DNA of 26,020 nucleotides from Clostridia bacterium (GCA_017508505.1 JAFVYT010000213.1:1-26020), one strand, 5' to 3'. Positions 1 to 7,998 are shown, counted from the stretch's first letter. Notes: generated by a model from the letters alone, not told the origin. A program made the numbers and translations.

Positions 1-264
1 CTTCATGGCGTAAATACTGCAAAAACTGGAGAAAAACAGCGCCAGACCGGAGCAGCCCGCAATGACCACCGTCAGCCAGTTTGACCGAAAGCCCTTGGCT
101 GCCGCCAGAATCAGTGCCAGTCCCAACACCGCGGAAACGGTATTTTTATAGGCATTGTAGCCCACCAGCATGGGGATATTCTTGACCTCCATGCTGGAAC
201 GCTTATTGAATAAGGCCTGCACCACCCGAAAAATCAGGATGATACCAATATATAAACTTGCCAT
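1..264 (-). CDS. DMT/EamA-type membrane transporter, N-terminal part only
   Basis: The first 88 codons of a gene that runs off the left edge. The ATG (264-262) shares its A with the TGA stop of the GH39 gene (TGATG), and a GGAG lies just upstream, so it is translationally coupled to the glycosidase. The translation opens with a hydrophobic stretch (MASLYIGIILIFRVVQALF), a short polar segment, then two more hydrophobic stretches (around residues 38-54 and 62-83). Length and pattern suit the first helices of a small multidrug/metabolite (DMT, EamA) permease, but no diagnostic motif is complete, so the family call is an inference. Coupling to a glycosidase suggests sugar or glycoside movement across the membrane. 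Confidence 0.55.
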   Translation of the reverse strand, partial: MASLYIGIILIFRVVQALFNKRSSMEVKNIPMLVGYNAYKNTVSAVLGLALILAAAKGFRSNWLTVVIAGCSGLALFFSSFCSIYAMK

Positions 265-1571
265 CAGATCTCCTTGATTAGCACTGCGCTGAGGTTTTTC
301 AGTTCAAAGGTCAGCTCCTCCGTGGTCATGACCAATTCGCCGTCGTGTTCTTCGTCCAGCAGGTACACTTCATACTTGCCGGGTCTGCCCAGATCTACCT
401 TGACGGTTTTGGGTTCTGCATCCTCTGCATGGTAGTGGGCGATGACCGCCAGAGCCTTGCCGTCCTGATCCACACCGCAGAGGGAATGGATATTTTCCGG
501 CGTTTCGGCGGCAGGAATCTCTTTTTCCATGTCATAGAACTTGCCGTACCAGTACAGGGGATAGTAGCCCTTCAGCTTTTCGTAGGAATAGAAGTCAAAG
601 GCACCGCAGAAGGCAGAAGGACGGGTATCGTAGTACATGAGCATATCAATGGGAGACTGCTGGGCATCGCAGATGCAGGACAGGGTGAAAATGGCACCGC
701 GGATACCGTGGATGGCCATAATGGAGCCCACAAACTCCGTTGTCCAGCCCTTGACATAGTTCCACTCGTTGAGGATGCTCTCCGCATCCCCATAGCCATA
801 CTTTTCCATCATGGCCTGAATGCGGTCAGCTTTTTCCATCATGGGCTTGGGGTCGGTGCAGTAGATGTGCCAGGAGAAGAAGTCCATAGGCACCTTCCGC
901 TTCTGCATTTCGCAGAGGAAATCCTCCGCCCATTCCTCCCAGCCTGCCAATGCAGGTCCGCCGATCTTCAAATGAGGGAAGCAGGACTTCAGATGCTTGG
1001 CAGCAATTTCATACAGGTCAAAGAACTTCTTGCGGGTGCCGCCCCAGGTGCGCTTGTTGGAACTGTCATCTGTATCCAGATCGGGCTCGTTCCAGATCTC
1101 CCAATACTGAAGGTTTAAGTGATACCCGTCTGCCCAGCCCTCGTTGTAATGACGGATGATATGCTCGCAGATCACCGCCCATTTCTTGAAGTCCTTGGGA
1201 GGCAGGGTGCCGTGCTTCTTGATCTGATGCTCGATGGTCTGTCCCAAGCGGAAATAGGTCTCGGTGCCTGCTTCCAGACACACCAGAATGGACTCGTCCG
1301 TGCAGGCGAAGTCGTAGGAGGCGGGATCGTCGGGATCGGCGTCAAAGTCGGGGAAGATGCAGGTGACGTCGTGGCTGTAGGGACCGCCGTAGATGCCGAT
1401 CAAGGCAGAGTCGTGATTGCGGGAATAGGGGATCCGTGCCGCCTTGTAATCCTCAAAATTGCTGCGGTACTGGTCGGTGGCGTGACGCTTGTGCCAGGGG
1501 CCGCCGTTGGTGGCGTTCAGAATCTTGAATTTCTTGCCTTCCTTAGCTAAGTCAAAGTGCAGGACTTCCAT
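264..1571 (-). CDS. GH39-like glycoside hydrolase (beta-xylosidase type)
   Basis: A 435-residue clan GH-A glycosidase. The start at 1571 (MEVLHFDLAK) follows GAAAGGAG at good spacing; in-frame codons upstream lie in the promoter and are discarded. The strand-4 motif WEIWNEPD puts the probable acid/base Glu at residue 162, and ILNEWNY gives the probable nucleophile Glu269. SWHIYCTD (233-240) is the usual His/Tyr strand. The C-terminal roughly 100 residues look like a beta domain. GH39 members cleave beta-xylosides or related glycosides. There is no signal peptide, so it acts in the cytoplasm on imported oligosaccharides. It has its own promoter and is followed, with a 1-base overlap, by a permease gene. 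The specific substrate cannot be read from sequence; other GH-A families (GH5, GH30) are less likely. Confidence 0.82.
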   Translation of the reverse strand: MEVLHFDLAKEGKKFKILNATNGGPWHKRHATDQYRSNFEDYKAARIPYSRNHDSALIGIYGGPYSHDVTCIFPDFDADPDDPASYDFACTDESILVCLEAGTETYFRLGQTIEHQIKKHGTLPPKDFKKWAVICEHIIRHYNEGWADGYHLNLQYWEIWNEPDLDTDDSSNKRTWGGTRKKFFDLYEIAAKHLKSCFPHLKIGGPALAGWEEWAEDFLCEMQKRKVPMDFFSWHIYCTDPKPMMEKADRIQAMMEKYGYGDAESILNEWNYVKGWTTEFVGSIMAIHGIRGAIFTLSCICDAQQSPIDMLMYYDTRPSAFCGAFDFYSYEKLKGYYPLYWYGKFYDMEKEIPAAETPENIHSLCGVDQDGKALAVIAHYHAEDAEPKTVKVDLGRPGKYEVYLLDEEHDGELVMTTEELTFELKNLSAVLIKEI

Positions 1572-1604
1572 TGTTTTGCTCCTTTCAAAGCGATTGTTGA
1601 CCCC

Positions 1605-1633
1605 TTTATAGCATATCGGGGGGGAAAAGTCAA
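1605..1633 (-). promoter_or_regulatory. sigma-A promoter for the GH39-permease operon
   Basis: On the minus strand TTGACT (1633-1628), a 17-bp spacer and TATAAA (1610-1605), with the GH39 ATG about 35 bp downstream. The sequence GTTGAC at the -35 and GTCAAC just after the -10 form an inverted repeat around the promoter, which could be a repressor site. Confidence 0.75.
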
Positions 1634-1681
1634 CCGCGCCAAGAGAAAAGTGATTCTCTTTTTCGTGGATGCCCGTGAAAG

Positions 1682-1709
1682 AAAAAAGCACTCCGAAGAG
1701 TGCTTTTTT
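1682..1709 (-). terminator. intrinsic terminator after the GH42-like gene
   Basis: A perfect 12-bp stem (AAAAAAGCACTC / GAGTGCTTTTTT) with a 4-base loop and a T run begins 2 bases after the GH42-like stop codon. It closes the SDR-DgoD-Eda-GH42 operon and insulates it from the GH39 promoter. Confidence 0.9.
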
Positions 1710-1711
1710 CG

Positions 1712-3577
1712 TTATTCCTCAAATTTTACGATGCAGCCGTCGGTGATGCACTTTACGGTGATGGCTCCCTCGGCCTCGAGGACGCTCTTGGCTCCGTCCA
1801 TAGCGTAGACCGTCAGCTTCTTGTAGGGGAAGCGGATGCGAACGGGGGCGTCAAGGCTCTCCTTTGCGGTGGAGATATTGGTGACGACCAGAAGCTTGTA
1901 GCCCTTGCCCTGCAAAAGCTGTACGCCGACCTGCGGGTCAAGGGAGGTGACGAGGGGATGGATCCCCGTCAGATCCGCCACGTCCTGTACGCTGTGGGTG
2001 AGGTCGTAGGCTTTTTCCTGATAGGATTTTTCCCGTTTTTCATAGCGTTTGAAGCCGATGCAGCCGCTGTAGCGGTAGGTGAAGGTGTTTTCATACACGA
2101 TGCCGCCCTTTTCCATAAAGCGATCCAGCATTTCGCTTTCCTCGGGGGAAAGGTGAGCCGGACGGGGAACGTAGAGGAGCTTAATTCCGAGGGGATTTTT
2201 TTCCAGGTGCTCCGCGTCGGTGATGCTGACGGTGTAGCCTGCGTCGCGCAGGCGGCGGTAGATCTCGGTGAATTCCACAAGATAGGAGTTCTCGCAAACC
2301 GCGCCCGTGTCATTCTCTCGGGCGTCGCAGTGGAAGGTGGCATAGTCTGAATGGAGTATGCCCACCCCCTCAAGGCTCCGCTCGGCTCCGACCAGATCGT
2401 CGCTCAGGGCGTTCATAAAGGCCACGGCATTTGCACCGTTTTCGAAGTTGTGGGTTTTGGTTCCGTCGAAATTGAGGAGCCCACAGCTGTTGGGATGGGG
2501 CACCCCGGGGACGGGGCAGTCACCGCGCCACTGGTAATATACGATGCCCTTTACCCCTGCGCCGAGGATGGCGTAGGTGTTGCGGTTGAAGATGGGAATC
2601 GGGATGTAGGTACGGCTGTCCAGCTCGATGCACCAGGACTGCTTGCTCTCGAGAGCAGCGGCGCACTGGTTCATATCCGCTTGCAGACATATGGGGTAGT
2701 AGTCTTGCCCCATTCCGTGGAGATAGGTGGTAAAGCCTACGATGTCCATGGATTTTCCGTTGGCAAAGAGGTCGCACCCGCGCAGGGCGTTGTTCTTGCA
2801 AACGGGGTCGGCGGTCCAGCAGGTGAAGGTGGGCTTTTCGGAGGCTGTCTTGGCAGCGTTGGAGGCGTTGTCCAGAAAGGCGGTGAGGCTATCACGGGAG
2901 AAAAGACGCCAAAGGGCCCACGCCCGTGCGTTCTGCTCCTTACGGGAGCGGGGCGGCTCGTAGACGGCGGCCTCCTCCTTTGACAGATAGCCGTGGTCCG
3001 TCAGCCAGCTTCGGTAGGCTGCGATGGTGACGGGATGGTAGTCGTAGAGGTTTTTTGCGGGGAAGTGGGGCTCGTTGTAGATCTGATAGGCCACAACGGC
3101 CGGGAAGGCATCGAAATGCTCCACCAGCCCCTTGGCGTGGACGCGATTGTCCTCCAAAAGACCGGGGTGGGTCAGAATGGTGCGGATGAAGTCCGACCAG
3201 AGGGTGGATTGCTTGTTGCCGTCCACGTCGACCATCTCCACCTCCTGAAACGCACGGAGATTGACCGCGTACCCCTCCAGACGCACGGAAACGGAGATGT
3301 TGTTCTTTTCCGACTCGCGGATCATCGCATCCACGAAGGGGGTATCCACGACAAGCTTTCCCTCTCCGTCGAGCTCTGCGATGCCGAGGGCGGCAAAGCG
3401 CACGTGGTTAAAGCCCATTTCCGCCATCATCCGAAGGTCCTTTTTCATCTCGCCGATGCGGTCATCCTCCGGCATCACGGGAAATTTACTGGGGTGGAAG
3501 GAGGGATAGTAGGACTGGCCGAGGGCAAAGACCCCCTTGCCGTCCTTATGCAGAATTCCGTTTTTGATTTCGTACAT
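1712..3577 (-). CDS. GH42-like beta-galactosidase (clan GH-A)
   Basis: A 621-residue intracellular glycosidase, close to the usual length of GH42 beta-galactosidases. The ATG at 3577 (MYEIKNG) has GAGG at 8 bases; an in-frame extension upstream would overlap eda and lacks a better RBS. The N-terminal (beta/alpha)8 barrel contains IYNEPH with probable acid/base Glu169, and SWCIELD with probable nucleophile Glu318. It continues through YYQWRGD to a flavodoxin-like central domain (about 405-520; EGVGILHSDYATF) and a small C-terminal beta domain, the GH42 order. It is the last gene of the leftward operon, 19 bp after eda. The role inferred is release of galactose or a similar sugar for the oxidative pathway upstream in the operon. 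No signal peptide is present. The exact substrate is not established. Confidence 0.8.
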   Translation of the reverse strand: MYEIKNGILHKDGKGVFALGQSYYPSFHPSKFPVMPEDDRIGEMKKDLRMMAEMGFNHVRFAALGIAELDGEGKLVVDTPFVDAMIRESEKNNISVSVRLEGYAVNLRAFQEVEMVDVDGNKQSTLWSDFIRTILTHPGLLEDNRVHAKGLVEHFDAFPAVVAYQIYNEPHFPAKNLYDYHPVTIAAYRSWLTDHGYLSKEEAAVYEPPRSRKEQNARAWALWRLFSRDSLTAFLDNASNAAKTASEKPTFTCWTADPVCKNNALRGCDLFANGKSMDIVGFTTYLHGMGQDYYPICLQADMNQCAAALESKQSWCIELDSRTYIPIPIFNRNTYAILGAGVKGIVYYQWRGDCPVPGVPHPNSCGLLNFDGTKTHNFENGANAVAFMNALSDDLVGAERSLEGVGILHSDYATFHCDARENDTGAVCENSYLVEFTEIYRRLRDAGYTVSITDAEHLEKNPLGIKLLYVPRPAHLSPEESEMLDRFMEKGGIVYENTFTYRYSGCIGFKRYEKREKSYQEKAYDLTHSVQDVADLTGIHPLVTSLDPQVGVQLLQGKGYKLLVVTNISTAKESLDAPVRIRFPYKKLTVYAMDGAKSVLEAEGAITVKCITDGCIVKFEE

Positions 3578-3596
3578 AATCGCTACCTCAAAATCC

Positions 3597-4259
3597 TTAT
3601 TTGGTGCATCGCTCAATGGCGTCTACGTGCTTTCTGGCGAGAGCGGCGATGCCCTCGTAATCGTCAGCGGCGAGCAGGTCACGGTTGATGATGGAGATGC
3701 CCGTGCCCACGGCGACCATTCCGTGCTCCAAGAACAGAGGAATGGTGTCGGGATTCACACCGCCGCTGGCCAAAAGGGGAATGTGCGGCAGGGGGCCCTT
3801 CAGGTTCCAGATGTAGTGATAGCCCATATCGTCTGCGGGGAAGAGCTTGACGATGTCCGCGCCTGCGTCCCATGCATCCACGATCTCCGTGGGGGTCATC
3901 GCCCCGGGAATGGCGCAAAGGCCCAGCTCCTTGGCACGCTTGACCACGTCCCGATTCAGATTGGGGGACAGGTAGAAGGCGGCGCCCGCCTTGTAGGCCA
4001 TTTCCAGCTGGGACAGGTTCAAAACGGTGCCGCAACCCAAGAGAAGCCGATCGCCCACGGCATCGCGGACGGTTTGCATCGCCTCCATAATGACACTTTC
4101 GGGATCCTCGGCTCTCTGGTCGATGGTGATTTCAAGAATTTTTACGCCGCCCTTGACCAGAGCCCTTGCCACGTTCCCCAGCTTTTCCGTGGGGAGGGTG
4201 CGGCAGATGGCCACGAGCTTTTCCTTTAAAAACAGGTCCTTGACTTCCTTGGCATTCAT
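3597..4259 (-). CDS. eda: KDPG/KDPGal-type 2-keto-3-deoxy-sugar-acid aldolase
   Basis: A 220-residue class I aldolase of the KDPG family, splitting 2-keto-3-deoxy-6-phosphogluconate or its galactonate epimer into pyruvate and glyceraldehyde 3-phosphate. Family motifs are in order: AICR (17-20), LEIT with catalytic Glu43, GCGTVLN, SPNLN, PGAMTPTEI, and DIVKLFPAD with Schiff-base Lys138, then SGGVNPD and GTGISI. The ATG at 4259 is one base after the dgoD TAA; a TTG three codons earlier would also be in frame but overlaps dgoD. Position directly after a galactonate-dehydratase-like gene indicates 2-keto-3-deoxygalactonate derivatives as substrate. No dedicated KDGal kinase lies in this operon, so whether the substrate is phosphorylated is open. 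Confidence 0.93.
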   Translation of the reverse strand: MNAKEVKDLFLKEKLVAICRTLPTEKLGNVARALVKGGVKILEITIDQRAEDPESVIMEAMQTVRDAVGDRLLLGCGTVLNLSQLEMAYKAGAAFYLSPNLNRDVVKRAKELGLCAIPGAMTPTEIVDAWDAGADIVKLFPADDMGYHYIWNLKGPLPHIPLLASGGVNPDTIPLFLEHGMVAVGTGISIINRDLLAADDYEGIAALARKHVDAIERCTK

Positions 4260-4260
4260 C

Positions 4261-5451
4261 TTATTCAAAATCCTTATCCTCCAATCCCTTGAAATAGTAT
4301 TCGCAGTCGCCCTTGGGACGGATGTCGGTTACGGCACCGGTGTAGTGGCGAAGCATACGAGGGGTGTAGGGGCGCGCCAGTACCTCGTCAATGTTGACGT
4401 CGATGCCGAGGCCGGGCTTATCGGGCACCAGAATGCAGCCGTCCTCGTATACGACCTCCTCGTTGGTGATCTTCTTGCGGAATTTGCTGTCGGTCAGCAT
4501 AATCTCGTGGATGTGGAAATTCGGAACTGTTGAGGCAAGCTGAAGGATGGCGGCGTTGGAGATGGGGCCGCTGGGATTGTGGAAGCTGACGGGAATGTGC
4601 TTTGCCTCTGCAAGAGATGCCATCTTCTTGCCCTCCAAAAGGCCCCCCACGTGGAATACGTCGGGCTGGAAGAAGTCCACGCAGTTTTTGTTCAGAAGGT
4701 CGTAGCAGTGGTACTTGCCGTAGCAACGCTCCCCCGCGGCGATGGGGACGGCAGAGTGGTCGCGCACCCAAGCGGTGGAGTCGAAGTTGTCGGGGGGACA
4801 GGGCTCCTCCATAAACTTGACCTTAAACGGTGCCAATTCCTTGGAGATCTCCACGGCGGTGGTGGGGTTAAAGCGACCGTGGCACTCGATGAGAAGCTCG
4901 ACCTTGGGGCCGACGGCCTCGCGGACGGCGCCGACGATGGCAACGCTCTTCTCCATCTGCTCCTTATCAATGGTCATATGGGCCTTGCCGAAGGGGTCCC
5001 ACTTCAGGGCCTTGATGCCCAGCTCTGCGGTCTGCTTTGCCTTGGCGGCGAATTCCTCCGGCTCACGGGCACGGATGAACCAGGCGTTGGCGTACATAGG
5101 GACACGGTCGCGCATCTTCCCTCCGAAGAAGGAGGAAACAGGGGTGTTAAAGAACTTGCCGCAAATGTCCCACAGAGCGATCTCGATCCCGCTGAGGGCG
5201 CTCATCAGGACGGGGCCGCCCTTCCAATACATATCGCGGTAGACCTCAAAGAGAAACTTTTCGATCTCCATGGGGTTGCGTCCCACCACGAGACGCTTCA
5301 GGTCTGCAATCATTCCCTCCAGCGCCATTTCATTGGTGCCGAGGCTTGCCTCTCCCCAACCGTACAGTCCCTCGTCGGTTTCCACTTTGACAAAGGCCCA
5401 GTTGGTGCGGTAAGCGTCCAGCGTGTAGATTTTAATATCACTGATCTTCAT
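4261..5451 (-). CDS. dgoD: enolase-superfamily sugar acid dehydratase, galactonate dehydratase type
   Basis: A 396-residue mandelate racemase/muconate-lactonizing-type enzyme that should dehydrate an aldonic acid to its 2-keto-3-deoxy form. The N-terminal cap (1-120; GWGEASLG) is followed by the TIM barrel. Metal ligands are at Glu189 (LIECHGRF), Glu215 (MEEP) and Glu241 (AGER). His191 and His291 (FHNPSGP) match the catalytic histidines of DgoD. The first ligand is Glu where characterised D-galactonate dehydratases have Asp, so another aldonate is possible. The RBS GGAGGG lies 8 bases upstream of the ATG. The gene abuts eda by one base, so dehydratase and aldolase are made together. Confidence 0.86.
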   Translation of the reverse strand: MKISDIKIYTLDAYRTNWAFVKVETDEGLYGWGEASLGTNEMALEGMIADLKRLVVGRNPMEIEKFLFEVYRDMYWKGGPVLMSALSGIEIALWDICGKFFNTPVSSFFGGKMRDRVPMYANAWFIRAREPEEFAAKAKQTAELGIKALKWDPFGKAHMTIDKEQMEKSVAIVGAVREAVGPKVELLIECHGRFNPTTAVEISKELAPFKVKFMEEPCPPDNFDSTAWVRDHSAVPIAAGERCYGKYHCYDLLNKNCVDFFQPDVFHVGGLLEGKKMASLAEAKHIPVSFHNPSGPISNAAILQLASTVPNFHIHEIMLTDSKFRKKITNEEVVYEDGCILVPDKPGLGIDVNIDEVLARPYTPRMLRHYTGAVTDIRPKGDCEYYFKGLEDKDFE

Positions 5452-5495
5452 TTTTTATCGCCCTCCGTATTTGATTTCCTTTTTATATGTAATGA

Positions 5496-6263
5496 TTATG
5501 GGTTGGCCTTGCTGTAGCCGATCAGACAGGTCAGAACACCCGAATCCACCGCCAGCTCTGCTCCCGTAACGGTCCTGGAAAGCTCGGACCCCAGATAGTA
5601 GGCAGCATTGGCGATGTCCTCTCCCGTGGACTCGATTCCGAGAGGCCAGTTGGCACGGCGGCGGGCCTCCTCCTCGGGGGAGATGTCGTCCCAGCGATCC
5701 GTACGAATGGCACCGGGGACCAGATGGTTGACGCGAACGCCGTACTCACCCAGCTCAAAGGCGAGGTTGTGCACCATAGAAGCCATAGCGCCCTTGGAGA
5801 TGGCGTAGGCAATGCGTCCGTGAACGGCGCCCTTGTAATGCACCGAGCCGATGAGCACGATGGAACCGCTCTTCTGCTCACACATCATCCTTGCCGCCTC
5901 CTGACAGCAGAAGAAGTTTCCTCGGACGTTCACCTGCATCACGCCATCGAACTCCTCGGGGGTGACGGTGAGTGCGCTCTGGCCCAGCCCCAGATCGGCG
6001 CTGTTGCAAATGAGCACGTCCAAGCGGCCGAAGGCCTCCTTCAGGTCGCGGAACACCGCGGCGATGTCCTCGGTATTCTTCAAATCGAATCCGTAGCCTC
6101 GGGTGGGAACGCCGTACTGCTTTGCGAGCTCCCCCGCCTACTTCACTGCATCCTCCGCCTTGCGGCTGGTGATGCAAACGGTGTAGCCCTCGGCGGCAAA
6201 CTTTTCTGCCATGGCCAAACCGCTGTTCCGAACGCCGCCCGTAATCAATGCAACCTTATTCAT
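5496..6263 (-). CDS. SDR-family sugar dehydrogenase interrupted by an in-frame TAG
   Basis: A short-chain dehydrogenase, 256 codons counted through one in-frame TAG (codon 42, 6140-6138). The ATG at 6263 has a near-perfect AAGGAGG 7 bases upstream. Before the TAG lies the full NAD(P)-binding start (MNKVALITGGVRNSGLAMAE, then ITSRKAEDAVK). After it the protein resumes without frame change: the NSA motif, IGS with Ser140, Tyr153-x3-Lys157 (YAISK), and PGAIRTDRW. Total length is normal for the family. Starting after the TAG would lose the cofactor-binding glycines. First in its operon, it probably oxidises a sugar or aldonate feeding DgoD. Either TAG is read as an amino acid or the gene carries a fresh nonsense mutation; aligned SDRs are variable and polar at this site, so a Gln, Glu or Lys there would fit. 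Confidence 0.75.
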
Positions 6264-6294
6264 TCCATACCCTCCTTGCAAAACCTTGCCGATT

Positions 6295-6313
6295 TGTAAT
6301 TTCCGAGTTTACA
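6295..6313. promoter_or_regulatory. third TGTAA/TTACA pair (degenerate operator?)
   Basis: TGTAA (6295-6299) and TTACA (6309-6313) face each other with a 9-bp spacer instead of 5, just after the expected start of the leftward transcript. It shares half-sites with the two better palindromes in the same gap. The altered spacing makes binding uncertain. Confidence 0.35.
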
Positions 6314-6320
6314 GTTTCTA

Positions 6321-6349
6321 AGTATACACCTGTTTTTTCACCATTGCAA
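6321..6349 (-). promoter_or_regulatory. sigma-A promoter for the SDR-dgoD-eda-GH42 operon
   Basis: On the minus strand TTGCAA (6349-6344), a 17-bp spacer and TATACT (6326-6321). Transcription should begin near 6314, about 50 bp before the SDR start codon. The -35 adjoins the large palindrome at 6347-6392. Confidence 0.82.
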
Positions 6350-6353
6350 GAGG

Positions 6354-6376
6354 AAAATGTAAATTCATTACATTTT
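6354..6376. promoter_or_regulatory. HexR/RpiR-like operator, nested palindrome
   Basis: A perfect palindrome AAAATGTAA-N5-TTACATTTT lies immediately upstream of the leftward -35. It is nested in a second inverted repeat, CAAGAGGAAA (6347-6356) and TTTCCTCTTG (6383-6392). The TGTAA-N5-TTACA core matches the known HexR site architecture; HexR is an RpiR-family regulator of Entner-Doudoroff genes. An RpiR protein is encoded at 13084-13935. Binding is inferred, not shown. Confidence 0.65.
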
Positions 6377-6467
6377 TAATCGTTTCCTCTTGTTGGGCTT
6401 TCTTTTATGGGATTTTCGCCGTACCTGCCCTGCTTTCGTTTTTTTCTTTGTTTTTTTCTGTTTGGTA

Positions 6468-6496
6468 TTGCTTTTTCTGTTTTTGGGTGCTATAAT
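6468..6496 (+). promoter_or_regulatory. sigma-A promoter for the FAD/Fe-S/Etf operon
   Basis: TTGCTT (6468-6473), 17-bp spacer and a consensus TATAAT (6491-6496). The start site should lie near 6503, leaving a leader of about 68 bases. Confidence 0.8.
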
Positions 6497-6510
6497 TTAG
6501 GAACGATATT

Positions 6511-6527
6511 TTGTAACAAAATTACAA
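6511..6527. promoter_or_regulatory. HexR/RpiR-like operator downstream of the rightward promoter
   Basis: TTGTAA-N5-TTACAA, a 17-bp palindrome with the same TGTAA-N5-TTACA core as the site at 6354-6376. It lies roughly at +9 to +25 of the rightward transcript, a typical repressor position. Confidence 0.62.
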
Positions 6528-6550
6528 GATTGCCCCGTCGGGGGTCTTGT
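6524..6550 (+). other. leader hairpin in the rightward operon
   Basis: ACAAGA (6524-6529) pairs with TCTTGT (6545-6550), and CCCC pairs with GGGG inside. It shares bases with the operator next to it, so DNA binding and RNA folding overlap here. There is no T run, so it is not a terminator; it may stabilise the mRNA end. Confidence 0.4.
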
Positions 6551-6570
6551 GATGCGGAAAGGAACAGCTT

Positions 6571-7998
6571 ATGCAGGTAAAATCGTTTATGTTTGATATG
6601 ATCCGTTCTGAGTTGGAGGATGCGGTCGGCGTAGAGAACGTTTCCACCTCCGAGGTGGACCGTGCGTCCTACACCGTGGACTATTTCTGGCTGAGCCGTA
6701 TGTGGCAGGATCGCGGTGCCGAGGGGCCCAAGCCCGACATCATCGTGCGTCCCGGCAGCTCCGAGGAGGTTTCCAAGGTTCTGAAAATTGCCAACTATTA
6801 TAAGATTCCCGTGCACACCTGGGGCGGGGGCTCCGGCAGTCAGGGCGGCGCACTTCCCATGGCAGGGGGGATCCTTTTAGATATGAAGAGAATGAATCGG
6901 CTTATCTCCATCGATCTCAACGCCCACTCCATCACCGCTGAGGCAGGTATGATCTTCCAGCAGCTGGAGTGGTACGCCAACGAAAAGGGCTATTCTTGCA
7001 TGCACATCCCCAGCTGTTTGACCTGCGGCACCATCGGCGGCGCGCTGGGCCACAGAGGCATCGGCATCTTCTCCTCCAAGTACGGAAAGATCGACGATCC
7101 GTGTATGAGTATGGAGGTGGTTCTGCCCAACGGCGACATCATCAACACCCTTCCCGTGCCCAAGCACGCCGCAGGCCCCGACCTCAATCAGATCTTTATC
7201 GGCTCCGAGGGGACCCTCGGTATCATCACCAAGGCCACCTTTCGTCTGTTTGAATTGCCCAAGGTGATGAAGCATCACGCCTTTCTCTTTAAGACGATGG
7301 GGGACGGACTGAATGCGGGGCGCGACATTATGCAGAAAACCCAGCCCTCCATTATGCGCCTGTTCGACGAGGCGGAGACCGTTTCCATTATTAAGAAGAT
7401 CATCGGCTTTGAGAAGCGCGGCGCCTTCCTGAATCTTTCCGTGGACGGTGCAGACGAGCGGCTGGTGGACATCCAGATGGAGATCATCAAGGATATCTGT
7501 GCCAAGTACGGTGCGGAGGATATGGGCAGCGAATACGGTGAAAAGTGGTATGAGAACCGCATCACCTTCTTCTACCCCGACCACATTATGGACATTCCGC
7601 AGATGTTCGGCACCATGGATACCGTGTGTGACTTTACCCACGTGGAGGAGATCTACTGGGCGATGAAGAACGCCATCGAGTCCAACTTCCCCGGGGTGCG
7701 CTTCATTGCACATTGCTCCCACTGGTACGGCTGGGGCACGATGATCTACGACCGCTTTATTATGGACAATCCCCCTGAGGATAAGGAGGAGGCACTGCGT
7801 CTCCACAATCAAATCTGGAACACCGGCGTCCGTGCCGCAATGGAGCACGGCGGCGTCATCAACGATCACCACGGCATCGGCTTGAAGCTCTCCCGCTTGA
7901 TGAAGGAGCAGTACGGCCCCGCCTTTCAGGTGATGGAGGGGCTGAAGAAGGCGCTGGATCCCAACGGTATTATGAACCCCTATAAGCTTGGTCTGTAA
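6571..7998 (+). CDS. FAD-linked 2-hydroxyacid dehydrogenase-like flavoprotein (FAD_binding_4)
   Basis: A 475-residue flavoprotein of the GlcD/D-lactate dehydrogenase and alkylglycerone-phosphate synthase superfamily. The PCMH-type FAD domain has RPGSSEEV (60-67), WGGGSGSQGG (84-93) and FIGSEGTLGIIT near 210. The C-terminal FAD-oxidase domain ends with the usual L-DPNGIMNP. Near residue 430 it reads DHHGIG, where lactate and glycolate dehydrogenases have EHG(I/V)G, and that resembles alkylglycerone-phosphate synthases. The RBS AAAGGAA is 7 bases from the ATG. As first gene of an operon with an Fe-S protein and EtfAB, it most likely oxidises a 2-hydroxy acid, perhaps a sugar acid, and hands electrons to Etf. 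The substrate is unknown. Confidence 0.82.
   Translation: MQVKSFMFDMIRSELEDAVGVENVSTSEVDRASYTVDYFWLSRMWQDRGAEGPKPDIIVRPGSSEEVSKVLKIANYYKIPVHTWGGGSGSQGGALPMAGGILLDMKRMNRLISIDLNAHSITAEAGMIFQQLEWYANEKGYSCMHIPSCLTCGTIGGALGHRGIGIFSSKYGKIDDPCMSMEVVLPNGDIINTLPVPKHAAGPDLNQIFIGSEGTLGIITKATFRLFELPKVMKHHAFLFKTMGDGLNAGRDIMQKTQPSIMRLFDEAETVSIIKKIIGFEKRGAFLNLSVDGADERLVDIQMEIIKDICAKYGAEDMGSEYGEKWYENRITFFYPDHIMDIPQMFGTMDTVCDFTHVEEIYWAMKNAIESNFPGVRFIAHCSHWYGWGTMIYDRFIMDNPPEDKEEALRLHNQIWNTGVRAAMEHGGVINDHHGIGLKLSRLMKEQYGPAFQVMEGLKKALDPNGIMNPYKLGL

Noticed and set aside
5496..6083. SDR gene starting after the TAG as a short 195-residue protein
   Set aside because: It would lack the nucleotide-binding glycines that are present in frame upstream behind a much better RBS, so the gene is described through the TAG.
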